From NCBI GenBank assembly GCA_964472545.1, contig CAYYNP010000301.1, forward strand, positions 1 to 12,066: 12,066 nt of DNA, in the 5' to 3' direction. How positions within the stretch are numbered: the stretch's first letter is position 1; each line of letters opens with the position of its first letter. Shown here piece by piece: positions 6,415 to 12,066 of the stretch. The notes under the pieces were generated by a model. It was not told the origin of the DNA. It did no database searches and saw only the letters and a list, made by a program, of their open reading frames with translations. This DNA is from CAYYNP01 sp964472545 (GTDB lineage Bacteria; Planctomycetota; Planctomycetia; Pirellulales; Thermoguttaceae). The position numbers were made by a program, and so were the translations under genes.

Positions 6415-6442
6415 TTGACGGGAATGTATACGCATGTATACT
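6415..6442 (+). promoter_or_regulatory. Promoter of the 101-aa gene
   Basis: TTGACG (6415-6420), a 16-bp spacer and TATACT (6437-6442), five of six matches to each sigma70 hexamer. Transcription would begin near 6449, about 72 nt before the ATG at 6521. One ATGTATAC box lies in the spacer and the other covers most of the -10. Confidence 0.7.
6424..6441. promoter_or_regulatory. Putative operator: two ATGTATAC boxes 10 bp apart
   Basis: ATGTATAC occurs at 6424-6431 and again at 6434-6441, the same face of the helix one turn apart. Each contains the palindrome GTATAC. The boxes overlap the core elements of both divergent promoters, so a protein bound there would block both. The adjacent XRE regulator is the natural candidate to bind. 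The function is inferred from position. Confidence 0.6.
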
Positions 6443-6454
6443 AGCTATTGTCAC
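6425..6454 (-). promoter_or_regulatory. Promoter of the XRE regulator gene
   Basis: On the minus strand GTGACA (plus 6449-6454; five of six matches to TTGACA), an 18-bp spacer and TATACA (6425-6430; four of six matches). Transcription would begin near 6418, giving a leader of about 60 nt to the ATG at 6358. It overlaps the opposing promoter at 6415-6442. Confidence 0.5.
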
Positions 6455-6520
6455 GCCCGTCAAGGGCCGCGGAACGGAAAAATGCACCACGCCGCCTAGC
6501 CCGCCAGCGAGAGACCGACC

Positions 6521-6826
6521 ATGAAAGACCCCCGACGCAACGGGCAGATCCCGTTTCGAGTGTGGATTGCCGAATATGGCGACTGGAAGCCGTCCGACTT
6601 CCGGGACGTACCACCCGTGGCAACCGCTTTGGAACCCGCCGAAGATGGGACTTTGCCCGGGGAGTTGGCGGCCGTCTACGTCGAGGCGTTCAATCGAGAA
6701 GCGCTGCATCGGCCGCGAAAGATCTGGGCAATTGCCCTGCCGGCGAGCATTTGCTACTGCGGCGACCCACAGCCGGGGCAGACGATTCGCCCCGCGCACG
6801 AAAAAAGCCCGCCACGCGCCCGTTAG
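6521..6826 (+). CDS. Small protein of unknown function, divergent from the XRE regulator
   Basis: A 101-aa protein I do not recognise. It starts at ATG 6521, about 72 nt after the predicted transcription start and 7 nt after a weak GAGAG. The composition is rich in proline, arginine and alanine. The most protein-like stretch is AAVYVEAFNREALHRPRKIW (residues 50-69), followed by AIALPASICYCGDPQPGQTI. There is no signal peptide, TM segment or catalytic motif I can name. The last nine codons overlap the intrinsic terminator of the minus-strand RNA gene at 6801-6847, so the C-terminal tail may be shaped by that constraint. Its promoter and shared operator with the XRE gene suggest a regulated two-gene module. 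Coding status is supported by the promoter and by the absence of a better reading on either strand. Confidence 0.6.
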   Translation: MKDPRRNGQIPFRVWIAEYGDWKPSDFRDVPPVATALEPAEDGTLPGELAAVYVEAFNREALHRPRKIWAIALPASICYCGDPQPGQTIRPAHEKSPPRAR

Positions 6827-6847
6827 GCGTCGACACGTGACGGGCTT
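6801..6847 (-). terminator. Intrinsic terminator, minus strand
   Basis: On the minus strand AAGCCCGTCACG pairs with CGTGGCGGGCTT (plus 6836-6847 with 6805-6816): 12 pairs with one G-T wobble, about 19 nt of loop, followed by a run of T (complement of A 6801-6806). On the plus strand no T-run follows the hairpin, so it acts in one direction. It would end the small RNA described at 6801-6930, and also read-through from the exonuclease gene. Confidence 0.85.
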
Positions 6848-6930
6848 CCACCGCGGGCATTTGCCTAACGCCTCGTGCGGTGACCCTATCAGGACGGCGT
6901 CGGCGAGGCAACCGCACCAACCCTCCTGAC
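6801..6930 (-). ncRNA. Candidate pseudoknotted small RNA, about 130 nt, family unknown
   Basis: A transcription unit with a strong promoter, no convincing ORF and a strong terminator. Complementary segments (plus coordinates): 6924-6929 with 6889-6894 (6 bp), enclosing a weaker stem 6917-6921 with 6899-6903. The loop of that hairpin holds 6911-6917, complementary to 6875-6881 (7 bp), and 6904-6909, complementary to 6870-6875 (6 bp); these lie 3' of the hairpin in the RNA, giving pseudoknot or alternative pairings. Segment 6863-6870 is complementary to 6821-6828 (8 bp), and the latter lies in the terminator loop. The transcript would start near 6930. The motifs do not fit 6S RNA, SRP RNA, tmRNA or RNase P as I know them. 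A leader or riboswitch role is unlikely because no gene follows on that strand before the terminator. Confidence 0.6.
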
Positions 6931-6936
6931 TTTAGA

Positions 6937-6964
6937 ATTATACCACGACGGGCAATTCGGTCCA
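6937..6964 (-). promoter_or_regulatory. Extended -10 promoter of the candidate small RNA
   Basis: On the minus strand TGGTATAAT gives a perfect -10 (plus 6937-6942) with the TGn extension. TGGACC (6959-6964) lies 16 bp upstream and matches the -35 consensus at four of six positions. It sits just 21 bp past the stop of the exonuclease gene and points away from it, so it has no obvious protein-coding target. Confidence 0.7.
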
Positions 6965-6984
6965 GAAAAAAAAGGGCAGAATCC

Positions 6985-7842
6985 TCAAGTTTCGGCCTGC
7001 TCCGACCGAGCCGGGGCCTCTTCTTCAGGGGGACTCCACGGGTTAACCCAATCCCCCCAGTTTTCGAGGTAGAGCCGGTAGGCCGGAACGTCGTCAGCAC
7101 GCTGCTCAAGCCACTCCTTCGTCTGGGCGATGATCCGTTGCTCGACGTCCAGCGGGAGCTTCCCGATCAACACGCGGCTGCGGAGGAAGACGAAGTAGGT
7201 GTCCAGCACGTCGCAACGGCAGTAGTCGTTGATTTCGGCCAAGCGGCCTTCATCGTACATATCCTGGACCATATGTCCCTGGACGTCCATTTTCCCCGGC
7301 TTGCCCAGCAGATGGGCCGCTAGGTTCAGCCCTCCGTTGAAGCGGGTGGCGCCGGAATTGGTCAACAACTCGTTCAGGTCGATGTGCGACTTGAAGTTGT
7401 AGCGATTGCGGGGCTGGTCGTAGGCTTTCGCACCGACCTGAAACCAGCCCGGCAGACGCAGCCCGTAACGAAAGGCGGCCAACTCCAGCAGCGGGACGTC
7501 GAACCCGCGGCCGTTGAAGCTGACCAGCGTCGGGCGGTGGTACCCCTCCCATCCACGCCAGAAATTCTCGGTGATCACGTGCGGGCGGAATTTCGGCTCG
7601 TCGAGCACGACCACGTCGTTGAGCCGGAAATCGGCGGTCACCTTACCCACGGCCACCGAGGCGGGGATCTGGAACGTGTAGGGGATGAAGTCGCTGCCGC
7701 GTTGCTCCATCAGTTCGGCCCGATAGCGCCGCACCGCCTCGGCCGGCTCGAGCGACTCGCCCGGATAGCGGAGCTTGGCCACCAGCGGGGCGTCGGCTGC
7801 CGATTCGATGTCGAACACCAGATAGCGGACTTGAGCCGGCAT
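6985..7842 (-). CDS. DEDDy 3'-5' exonuclease, PolB-exonuclease-related
   Basis: A 285-aa predicted 3'-5' exonuclease of the RNase H-like superfamily, related to the proofreading domain of family B polymerases but free-standing (the Pfam DNA_pol_B_exo2 type). Motif I is VFDIES (D11, E13). Motif II is SFNGRGFDVPLLEL (D115). HIDLNELL (about 153-160) follows. Motif III is YCRCD (Y207, D211), the Y-x3-D spacing of the DEDDy class, so all four metal-binding acids and the tyrosine are present. The C-terminal 20 residues are acidic and probably disordered. I chose the ATG at 7842 because AAGGA lies 6-7 nt upstream; the longer ATG at 7869 has no Shine-Dalgarno. It is a single gene, divergent from pepT. 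A role in DNA repair or processing is general family knowledge; no partner is visible. Confidence 0.88.
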   Translation of the reverse strand: MPAQVRYLVFDIESAADAPLVAKLRYPGESLEPAEAVRRYRAELMEQRGSDFIPYTFQIPASVAVGKVTADFRLNDVVVLDEPKFRPHVITENFWRGWEGYHRPTLVSFNGRGFDVPLLELAAFRYGLRLPGWFQVGAKAYDQPRNRYNFKSHIDLNELLTNSGATRFNGGLNLAAHLLGKPGKMDVQGHMVQDMYDEGRLAEINDYCRCDVLDTYFVFLRSRVLIGKLPLDVEQRIIAQTKEWLEQRADDVPAYRLYLENWGDWVNPWSPPEEEAPARSEQAET

Positions 7843-7981
7843 GGGAGGTCCTTGGGCGTTGGGATGCATGATTTGTGATTGACGATTTCTAGCGGTAGCG
7901 CCAGCCTACCAAAGTGGGCCTGTTTCGGGGAAGATAGGGCGCGGGACGAATCGGCGTTTTTCTGGCGAGGAAGGAAGAGTA

Positions 7982-9277
7982 ATGAACCGACAGCGGCTCT
8001 TGGAGCGTTTTCTGCGATACGTGAAGATCGACACCACCGCCCGGGAGGAGGCCGAAGGGTATCCCAGTTCGCCGGGTCAACTCGAATTGGGCCGGTTGCT
8101 GGTGGAGGAGTTGCGGCAGATGGGCGTCGACGACGCCCGCCAGGACGACTACGGAATCGTGTTGGCCACCGTGCCGGCCACAGGACAGCCGGCGGGGCAA
8201 CCGGCGGGGCAACCGGCGGGGCAACCGGCGGGGCAACCGACTGCCCCGACCATCGCCCTGTGTTCGCACGTCGACACCTCGCCCGAAACGCCCGGGGCGA
8301 ACGTCCAGCCTCAGGTCATCGAGAACTACCCCGGCGGCGATCTGGTCCTACCGGGCGACCCGACCCGGGTGATCCGGGTCTCGGAGAGTCCGGCGCTGGA
8401 GAAGCTCGTCGGCTGCACGTTGATCACTTCCGACGGCACCACGTTGCTCGGCGCCGACGACAAGGCCGGTGTGGCCGTAATCGTGGAAACGGCGGCCACG
8501 CTGCTCGAGCACCCCGAGATTCCCCACGGCCCCGTTCGGATCTGTTTCACTTGCGATGAGGAGGTCGGCCGCGGCGTCGACAAGCTCGACCTGGACGAAA
8601 TTGGCGCGGTCGTCTGCTACACGCTCGACGGACAGGGGGCCGACGAGATCGACGTGGAGACCTTCTCGGCCGACGTGGCCGTGGTGACCGTTACCGGTGT
8701 GAACATCCACCCGGCAATGGCCAAGGACCGCATGACCAACGCCGTGCGAGCGGCCGCCGATTTCCTCGGGCGGCTTCCCCGCGACGAGCTTTCGCCGGAG
8801 ACGACCGAAGACCGCCAGGGGTTTTTGCACCCCTACGAGATCGCCGGCGGCGTGGCGCAGGTGCAGTTGCGGATCTTGCTGCGCGACTTCGACGCCGACA
8901 AGCTCGAAGGTCTGGCCGAGTTGCTCCGCCGCGCCGCGTCGGCGACCGTGGCGGAGTTTCCCGAGGCAAAGATAGACGTCGCCGTCCGCAAGCAGTATCG
9001 CAACATGGCCGAGGGGCTCGCCAGGGAACCCCGGGCAGTAACATGTGCCGAAGAGGCCCTCCGACGGCTCGGCCGCACGGCCAACTGCGAGATCGTCCGC
9101 GGCGGCACCGACGGCTCCCGGCTGACCGAACTCGGTCTGCCGACGCCCAACCTCGCCTGCGGCCAACACACGCCCCACTCGCCGCTGGAATGGGCCTGTC
9201 TGGATGAGATGATCAAGGCGGTCGAGTGGTTGGTGAAGTTGGCGGAGGTTTGGGGGGAGGAGGTCGCGTTTCAGTAG
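7982..9277 (+). CDS. pepT: Peptidase T (tripeptide aminopeptidase, M20B)
   Basis: A 431-aa cytoplasmic zinc aminopeptidase that removes the N-terminal residue of tripeptides. Family features in order: N-terminal RYVKIDTTA; SHVDTSPE (H96, D98, first metal ligand and its partner); TTLLGADDKAG (D159/D160, bridging aspartate); CDEEVGRG (E193 general base, E194 ligand); YTLDG (D216); the lid domain starting near residue 226, with VTVTGVNIHPAMAKDRMTNA; and GGTDGSRL and CGQHTPHSPLEW (H396), the last ligand. All catalytic positions are present. The length is slightly above the roughly 408 aa of the E. coli enzyme. The excess is largely a GQPA repeat at residues 68-86, just before the HVD strand, encoded by a 12-bp tandem repeat. 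A purine-rich Shine-Dalgarno precedes the ATG at 7982. Confidence 0.93.
   Translation: MNRQRLLERFLRYVKIDTTAREEAEGYPSSPGQLELGRLLVEELRQMGVDDARQDDYGIVLATVPATGQPAGQPAGQPAGQPAGQPTAPTIALCSHVDTSPETPGANVQPQVIENYPGGDLVLPGDPTRVIRVSESPALEKLVGCTLITSDGTTLLGADDKAGVAVIVETAATLLEHPEIPHGPVRICFTCDEEVGRGVDKLDLDEIGAVVCYTLDGQGADEIDVETFSADVAVVTVTGVNIHPAMAKDRMTNAVRAAADFLGRLPRDELSPETTEDRQGFLHPYEIAGGVAQVQLRILLRDFDADKLEGLAELLRRAASATVAEFPEAKIDVAVRKQYRNMAEGLAREPRAVTCAEEALRRLGRTANCEIVRGGTDGSRLTELGLPTPNLACGQHTPHSPLEWACLDEMIKAVEWLVKLAEVWGEEVAFQ
8192..8239 (+). repeat. In-frame 12-bp tandem repeat within pepT
   Basis: Four exact contiguous copies of GCGGGGCAACCG, preceded by a diverged partial copy. The unit is divisible by three and encodes AGQP, so copy-number change would lengthen or shorten a surface loop without a frameshift. 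Exact identity of the copies points to recent slippage. Confidence 0.92.
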
Positions 9278-9310
9278 GATCTGGTTCTGAAGGTGGGGTA
9301 CTCCCCTCCT

Positions 9311-9339
9311 TGACTCCCCTCCGCGAGGGGGGTAGAATA
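9311..9339 (+). promoter_or_regulatory. Promoter of the TM-GAF gene, with palindromic spacer
   Basis: TTGACT (9311-9316), a 17-bp spacer and TAGAAT (9334-9339): five of six matches to both hexamers at ideal spacing. The spacer contains the palindrome CCCCTC-CGC-GAGGGG (9317-9331). Transcription would start near 9346, about 75 nt before the GTG at 9419. The palindrome could be an operator, or the 3' end hairpin of pepT; no T-run follows. Confidence 0.65.
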
Positions 9340-9418
9340 TGCGTGGGACTTCTGCATGGCGCATCGTGTCTAGTCCCTGTTACGCCTGCCCCAGGTAGGC
9401 TAGACTAGTCGTGCAGTT

Positions 9419-10300
9419 GTGGACGATGCATCCGTCATCAAGGGCCAAGGGCGGGTCGAGGTCATGCCGGGCGAATCACAGAGGACCCATCCCTACTACC
9501 GCCGTCACAGGATGCTGAACCGGATTGCCGGGCTCCCGTTGCTGCACGTCGAGGGAATCGTGCGGACGCTGGTGATAGTAACAAACGCGGCAGCTTTGGG
9601 ATTCTTGGCTCTGACGCCGTTTTGCGATCCACAGGGCCAGAGTATTCCAGGTGTTCTGTCCGCGGCGGTCTCGTGGATACATGCTCGCCGGTTCGTGATT
9701 GCGGCTACGATAATTGGAGTCAGCCTGGGGTTGCAGTTCCTAACGTGGTTCTTTGCGCGATGGCGCGCGTTCGACGTGAACAAGCTGGAGAACGTGCTGA
9801 ATACGTTGAATACCCGGATCTTCACTGACCAGAACAGGAATGAGTATCAGTACCGCACAACGCTATTCAAGGTAAGGAGTTTCCCCTGCTGCGGATTATG
9901 GTTGGGCATTGTGGCGCGATCTGGCCGGCTCTATCGGAAATGGAGAACAGTGTTCTCAATTGACCCAAACAACGAAGCGCACAACACCGGGTTTGTCGGC
10001 GAATGCTGGCGACAAGACGGATCAACGATTATTGCGGCGCTACCGGCCGTTGATGACAATCTCGGGTCGGCCGAGGAGATTGACAGGTACGTCAAGAAGG
10101 GCTATCTCGACCAACGGGAGTACCAAACTGTGCAGGTGAGGTCGCGAGTCCTCTTGGCAACAGGAATTCGCGTCCGAGGCAGGCTGTGGGGCATACTTAT
10201 CCTCGACAGTACCGATGCAACCCAGCTTCCAAAGCAACGCAAGCGTCCTACCGAAGACCTGGAGTTTGCCGCGGTCGCAATAAGCCAACTGGTATCTTGA
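9419..10300 (+). CDS. Two-TM membrane protein with C-terminal GAF-like domain
   Basis: A 293-aa protein, numbered from GTG at 9419. A basic N-terminus (YYRRHR) precedes two hydrophobic segments: residues about 47-67 (IVRTLVIVTNAAALGFLALT) and about 92-112 (FVIAATIIGVSLGLQFLTWF). A short amphipathic linker (about 118-137, NKLENVLNTLNTRIF) leads to about 150 residues with GAF features: TTLFKVR near the start, GFVGECWRQDGSTIIAALPA (191-210), then GIRVRGRLWGILILDSTD (249-266) and a terminal helix FAAVAISQLV. GAF domains bind small ligands or mediate dimerisation, so a membrane-anchored sensor is plausible; no kinase, cyclase or phosphodiesterase domain is attached. The start is uncertain: ATG at 9464 is in frame and drops 15 ordinary-looking residues. 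GC is lower than in pepT. It likely forms an operon with the gene 17 bp downstream. Confidence 0.75.
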   Translation: MDDASVIKGQGRVEVMPGESQRTHPYYRRHRMLNRIAGLPLLHVEGIVRTLVIVTNAAALGFLALTPFCDPQGQSIPGVLSAAVSWIHARRFVIAATIIGVSLGLQFLTWFFARWRAFDVNKLENVLNTLNTRIFTDQNRNEYQYRTTLFKVRSFPCCGLWLGIVARSGRLYRKWRTVFSIDPNNEAHNTGFVGECWRQDGSTIIAALPAVDDNLGSAEEIDRYVKKGYLDQREYQTVQVRSRVLLATGIRVRGRLWGILILDSTDATQLPKQRKRPTEDLEFAAVAISQLVS

Positions 10301-10317
10301 CGGGAAGGAAGATTACC

Positions 10318-10764
10318 ATGGAGAATACGCAGCACATTTGGATCAATCCGGAACGGCTGAGCAACGCGTTCGAAGAGGCGGAGGTCGAGGGGATTGACCT
10401 GATGATTGAGTTGTCACCTTACGACGCGCCGAAAGCCATCGTGGGTGAATACAGCGAGAAGAGAGGGAAGTTCGATATTTCCTTCGAGTATATCGATGAA
10501 GAGCCGGAGAAGCTCATTGACGAATCATCAGATGGGATTCGCGCGTTCGCAGGTAAGCACAGTGAGAAGCTGCTGCGTCTTTCGATTCCGATCGATCACG
10601 CGCCGTTGGACAAAGCTGCCATTATCCAACTCCGCACGAACGTATTTGGCATCCTCGAGAAGATCGGCTCACGGGGAAAGAAGGGACGCCTCAACCATCG
10701 TGTTGCAAATCAACTCTTGGGCGAGGACTTCGACAAACTTCAAGCGTTAGTACCCTGTGGCTAA
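10318..10764 (+). CDS. Small acidic protein of unknown function, downstream of the TM-GAF gene
   Basis: A 148-aa protein I do not recognise. It starts at ATG 10318 behind a good Shine-Dalgarno (GGGAAGGAAG, 10302-10311), 17 bp after the stop of the TM-GAF gene; I infer one transcript. It is rich in Glu, Asp and Lys, with no TM segment or signal peptide. The N-terminal half alternates short strands (IDLMIELSPY, FDISFEYIDEE), a middle segment LLRLSIPIDHA follows, and a helix IIQLRTNVFGILEKI leads to a basic stretch GSRGKKGRLNHR near residues 123-134. An in-frame upstream ATG at 10186 was rejected because it overlaps the GAF coding region. Codon use is less GC-biased than in pepT, which may mean transfer. 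The tight pairing suggests it acts with the membrane GAF protein, as cytosolic partner or regulator (inference). Confidence 0.75.
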   Translation: MENTQHIWINPERLSNAFEEAEVEGIDLMIELSPYDAPKAIVGEYSEKRGKFDISFEYIDEEPEKLIDESSDGIRAFAGKHSEKLLRLSIPIDHAPLDKAAIIQLRTNVFGILEKIGSRGKKGRLNHRVANQLLGEDFDKLQALVPCG

Positions 10765-10999
10765 CAAGGGACATCGCGTGCGCTAGACCTCGCGATTCGA
10801 CGATGGTTGCTGCCGTGCCCTTTCTCCGGCAACTGCTGTGGATGCATGCCCTGCGGCATTCGGTGAGTCTCCCCTTGCATCGTAGCGGCCTGAACTGGCT
10901 GACGTGTGGCTGCGAATCGTCTGGATGTCGACTCTGCTAATCGGACCGAGGAGATTCCGGGTTTTGGAAAGACTGCATGAAAACGAGAGGAATTGGCAC
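10765..10999. other. Intergenic stretch with no supported gene
   Basis: 235 bp between the small acidic protein gene and the CAP-domain gene. I see no convincing ORF, RNA, repeat or terminator. Reading frames here are short or lack a start signal. An open frame continuing from the CAP gene back to GTG 10904 encodes sequence unlike a protein N-terminus. The last bases (GAGAGGA, 10985-10991) are the ribosome binding site of the next gene. No clear promoter was found for it. Confidence 0.5.
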
Positions 11000-12007
11000 G
11001 TGCCCGTACGTTGTTTGTTGGCATTGGTGATCGCGTGGAGTTGGAGCGCGCAGAGTGCGGTTTCGGGGGAGCCAGCGGCGTCGCAGCGGTTGGAAATCCG
11101 GCAGCTTCTGGTGAAATATCGGGCGACGCGGGTTGCGGCGCGGCGGGTGGGGGTGGTCGAGGAGTTGGTTGCGATCGGGCCAGACGGCGTGGCAGCCGTC
11201 GACGAGTTGATGGAAGGCGAGTTGGCCCGATTGGGTAAGCCGCTGGAGCTTCCCGCGGGCATGACGGCACTCGATGAACGGATTGCCGCGCTGCGCGGCG
11301 TGCTGGCCGAATTGCGCGGCGATCCGAATCTGACCAAGGAGATGCTCTCCGCCCGAGGTGTGCCGGCGTTTCGGGAGTTGAGCCTAACGCTGCAACAGCG
11401 CCAAGCCGCGCTCGAACTGCATTTCCGGCGGCTTGCCCGAGTGCGGCTCGAACTGACGCAGTTCGTCGAGTTCCTGCAAGCGTTGCAGGCCCGCTGGCAG
11501 GAGGGCGCATCGGCCCGGCCCGCGCTGCCCGTGCAGGACTATCTTGACCGGGCCGAGGACTTGCTGGCCAAGGCCACGCCCGAGCAGGATGCGCGTGCCC
11601 AGCGCATCTTGCAAGAGAACGTCACGGCGGCGCGTGGATTGAACCGCCGCGTGGTCGCCGGTCTCGACGGGCTGAACCGGATGCGAATGACCTGCGGGCT
11701 GGCGCCGTTGTCGATCGACCCGAAGCTCTGCGCGGCCGCCGCCGACCACTGCCGCGACATGCAAACCAAGGGCTTCTTCTCGCACGAATCGCCCGTGGCG
11801 GGCAAGGAAACTATCGGCGATCGGGCCAAGCGGGCGGGCACCACCGCCTCGGCCGAGAACATCCACGCCGGCCAGTCCTCGGCTGCCGGCGCGTTGCATG
11901 GCTGGTTCCTCAGCCCCGGCCATCACAAGAACATGCTCCACGCGCGGCTGCATCGCGCGGGCCTCGGAAACGCCGGCGACAAATGGACGCTGATGCTGGG
12001 GCGATAG
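11000..12007 (+). CDS. Secreted CAP/SCP-domain protein
   Basis: A 335-aa protein predicted to be exported. I chose the GTG at 11000 because it gives a proper signal peptide (MPVRCLLALVIAWSWSAQSA, with cleavage likely just after) and lies 9 nt after AGAGG; the longer GTG at 10904 buries that signal. Residues about 28-215 are helical, with heptad-like Leu/Ala/Arg content, possibly coiled coil and of unknown role. Residues about 217-335 are a CAP (SCP/PR-1) domain: LNRMRMTCGLAPLSIDPKLC, the H262 motif FFSHESP, E286 in AENIHAG, and SPGHHKNML (H308/H309), ending GLGNAGDKWTLMLG. These positions fit the His/Glu/His metal-binding cleft of CAP proteins. Bacterial members act outside the cytoplasm in poorly known binding or lytic roles. 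It stands alone in the window. Confidence 0.88.
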   Translation: MPVRCLLALVIAWSWSAQSAVSGEPAASQRLEIRQLLVKYRATRVAARRVGVVEELVAIGPDGVAAVDELMEGELARLGKPLELPAGMTALDERIAALRGVLAELRGDPNLTKEMLSARGVPAFRELSLTLQQRQAALELHFRRLARVRLELTQFVEFLQALQARWQEGASARPALPVQDYLDRAEDLLAKATPEQDARAQRILQENVTAARGLNRRVVAGLDGLNRMRMTCGLAPLSIDPKLCAAAADHCRDMQTKGFFSHESPVAGKETIGDRAKRAGTTASAENIHAGQSSAAGALHGWFLSPGHHKNMLHARLHRAGLGNAGDKWTLMLGR

Positions 12008-12016
12008 ACCAACGGT

Positions 12017-12066
<50 letters not shown>

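Noticed and set aside
6359..6799. N-terminal extension of the XRE regulator to an ATG at 6799
   Set aside because: It would cross the divergent promoter region and run antisense to the 101-aa gene. The HTH starts naturally at ATG 6358.
6801..6930. Small RNA as SRP RNA, 6S RNA, tmRNA or a known riboswitch
   Set aside because: None of the conserved motifs I know for those families is present, and no gene follows on the same strand that a riboswitch could control.
6690..7109. 139-codon minus-strand open frame covering the small RNA candidate
   Set aside because: It overlaps the exonuclease coding end in another frame, reads through the terminator hairpin and has shadow-like composition. The AGGAGGG near the RNA's 5' end could mimic a Shine-Dalgarno, but it pairs within the first hairpin.
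8348..9364. 338-codon minus-strand open frame
   Set aside because: It is antisense to pepT, whose full set of catalytic motifs leaves no doubt about the real strand.
10904..10999. Longer CAP-protein start at GTG 10904
   Set aside because: It would place 32 residues before a textbook signal peptide, whereas GTG 11000 has a well-spaced Shine-Dalgarno.

Overview
The window looks like a contig from a GC-rich bacterium, most likely a member of the Planctomycetota (Pirellulales-like). That placement is an inference. It rests on high GC, several genes without a Shine-Dalgarno sequence, and intergenic gaps filled with families of small palindromic and low-complexity repeats of a kind I associate with that group. 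No rRNA, tRNA or marker gene confirms it. The left edge cuts a gene. The right edge ends in 50 consecutive G, which is almost certainly a sequencing or assembly artefact.

Layout: (1) 1-1146, minus: a lower-GC serine recombinase of IS607 type with an unusual long C-terminal extension, cut by the edge, with its own promoter at 1251-1278. (2) 1420-5721, plus: a six-gene cluster comprising a small sulfotransferase-like protein, a GT2-like glycosyltransferase, two tandemly duplicated ~205-aa DxD-type glycosyltransferase-like proteins, another GT2-like enzyme and a GT4-like enzyme. The middle genes are translationally coupled through ATGA/GTGA overlaps. The two junctions that are not coupled, and the cluster's front end, carry composite palindromes or repeats. 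The last gene seems to have lost a conventional start codon next to such a repeat block. (3) 5849-6826: an XRE-type regulator (minus) and a 101-aa unknown protein (plus), transcribed divergently from overlapping sigma70-like promoters that share two ATGTATAC boxes 10 bp apart. (4) 6801-6964, minus: a candidate free-standing small RNA of about 130 nt. It has an extended -10 promoter, a strong intrinsic terminator and several long complementary segments arranged so that hairpin loops can pair with neighbouring strands (pseudoknots). I recognise no known RNA family. (5) 6985-7842, minus: a DEDDy 3'-5' exonuclease of the PolB-exonuclease-related type. (6) 7982-9277, plus: peptidase T, with an in-frame 12-bp tandem repeat next to the metal-binding HxD motif. 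(7) 9419-10764, plus: a two-gene unit of a two-TM membrane protein with a GAF-like domain and a small acidic protein of unknown function, behind a clear promoter. (8) 11000-12007, plus: a secreted protein with a C-terminal CAP/SCP domain.

How the genes may work together: the glycosyltransferase cluster presumably modifies a surface or secreted glycan, but no transporter, polymerase or acceptor gene is visible, so the pathway is incomplete here. Peptidase T, the exonuclease and the CAP protein look like ordinary single-gene units. The candidates for something undescribed are the pseudoknotted RNA, the divergent XRE/101-aa module, the TM-GAF pair and the extended recombinase.
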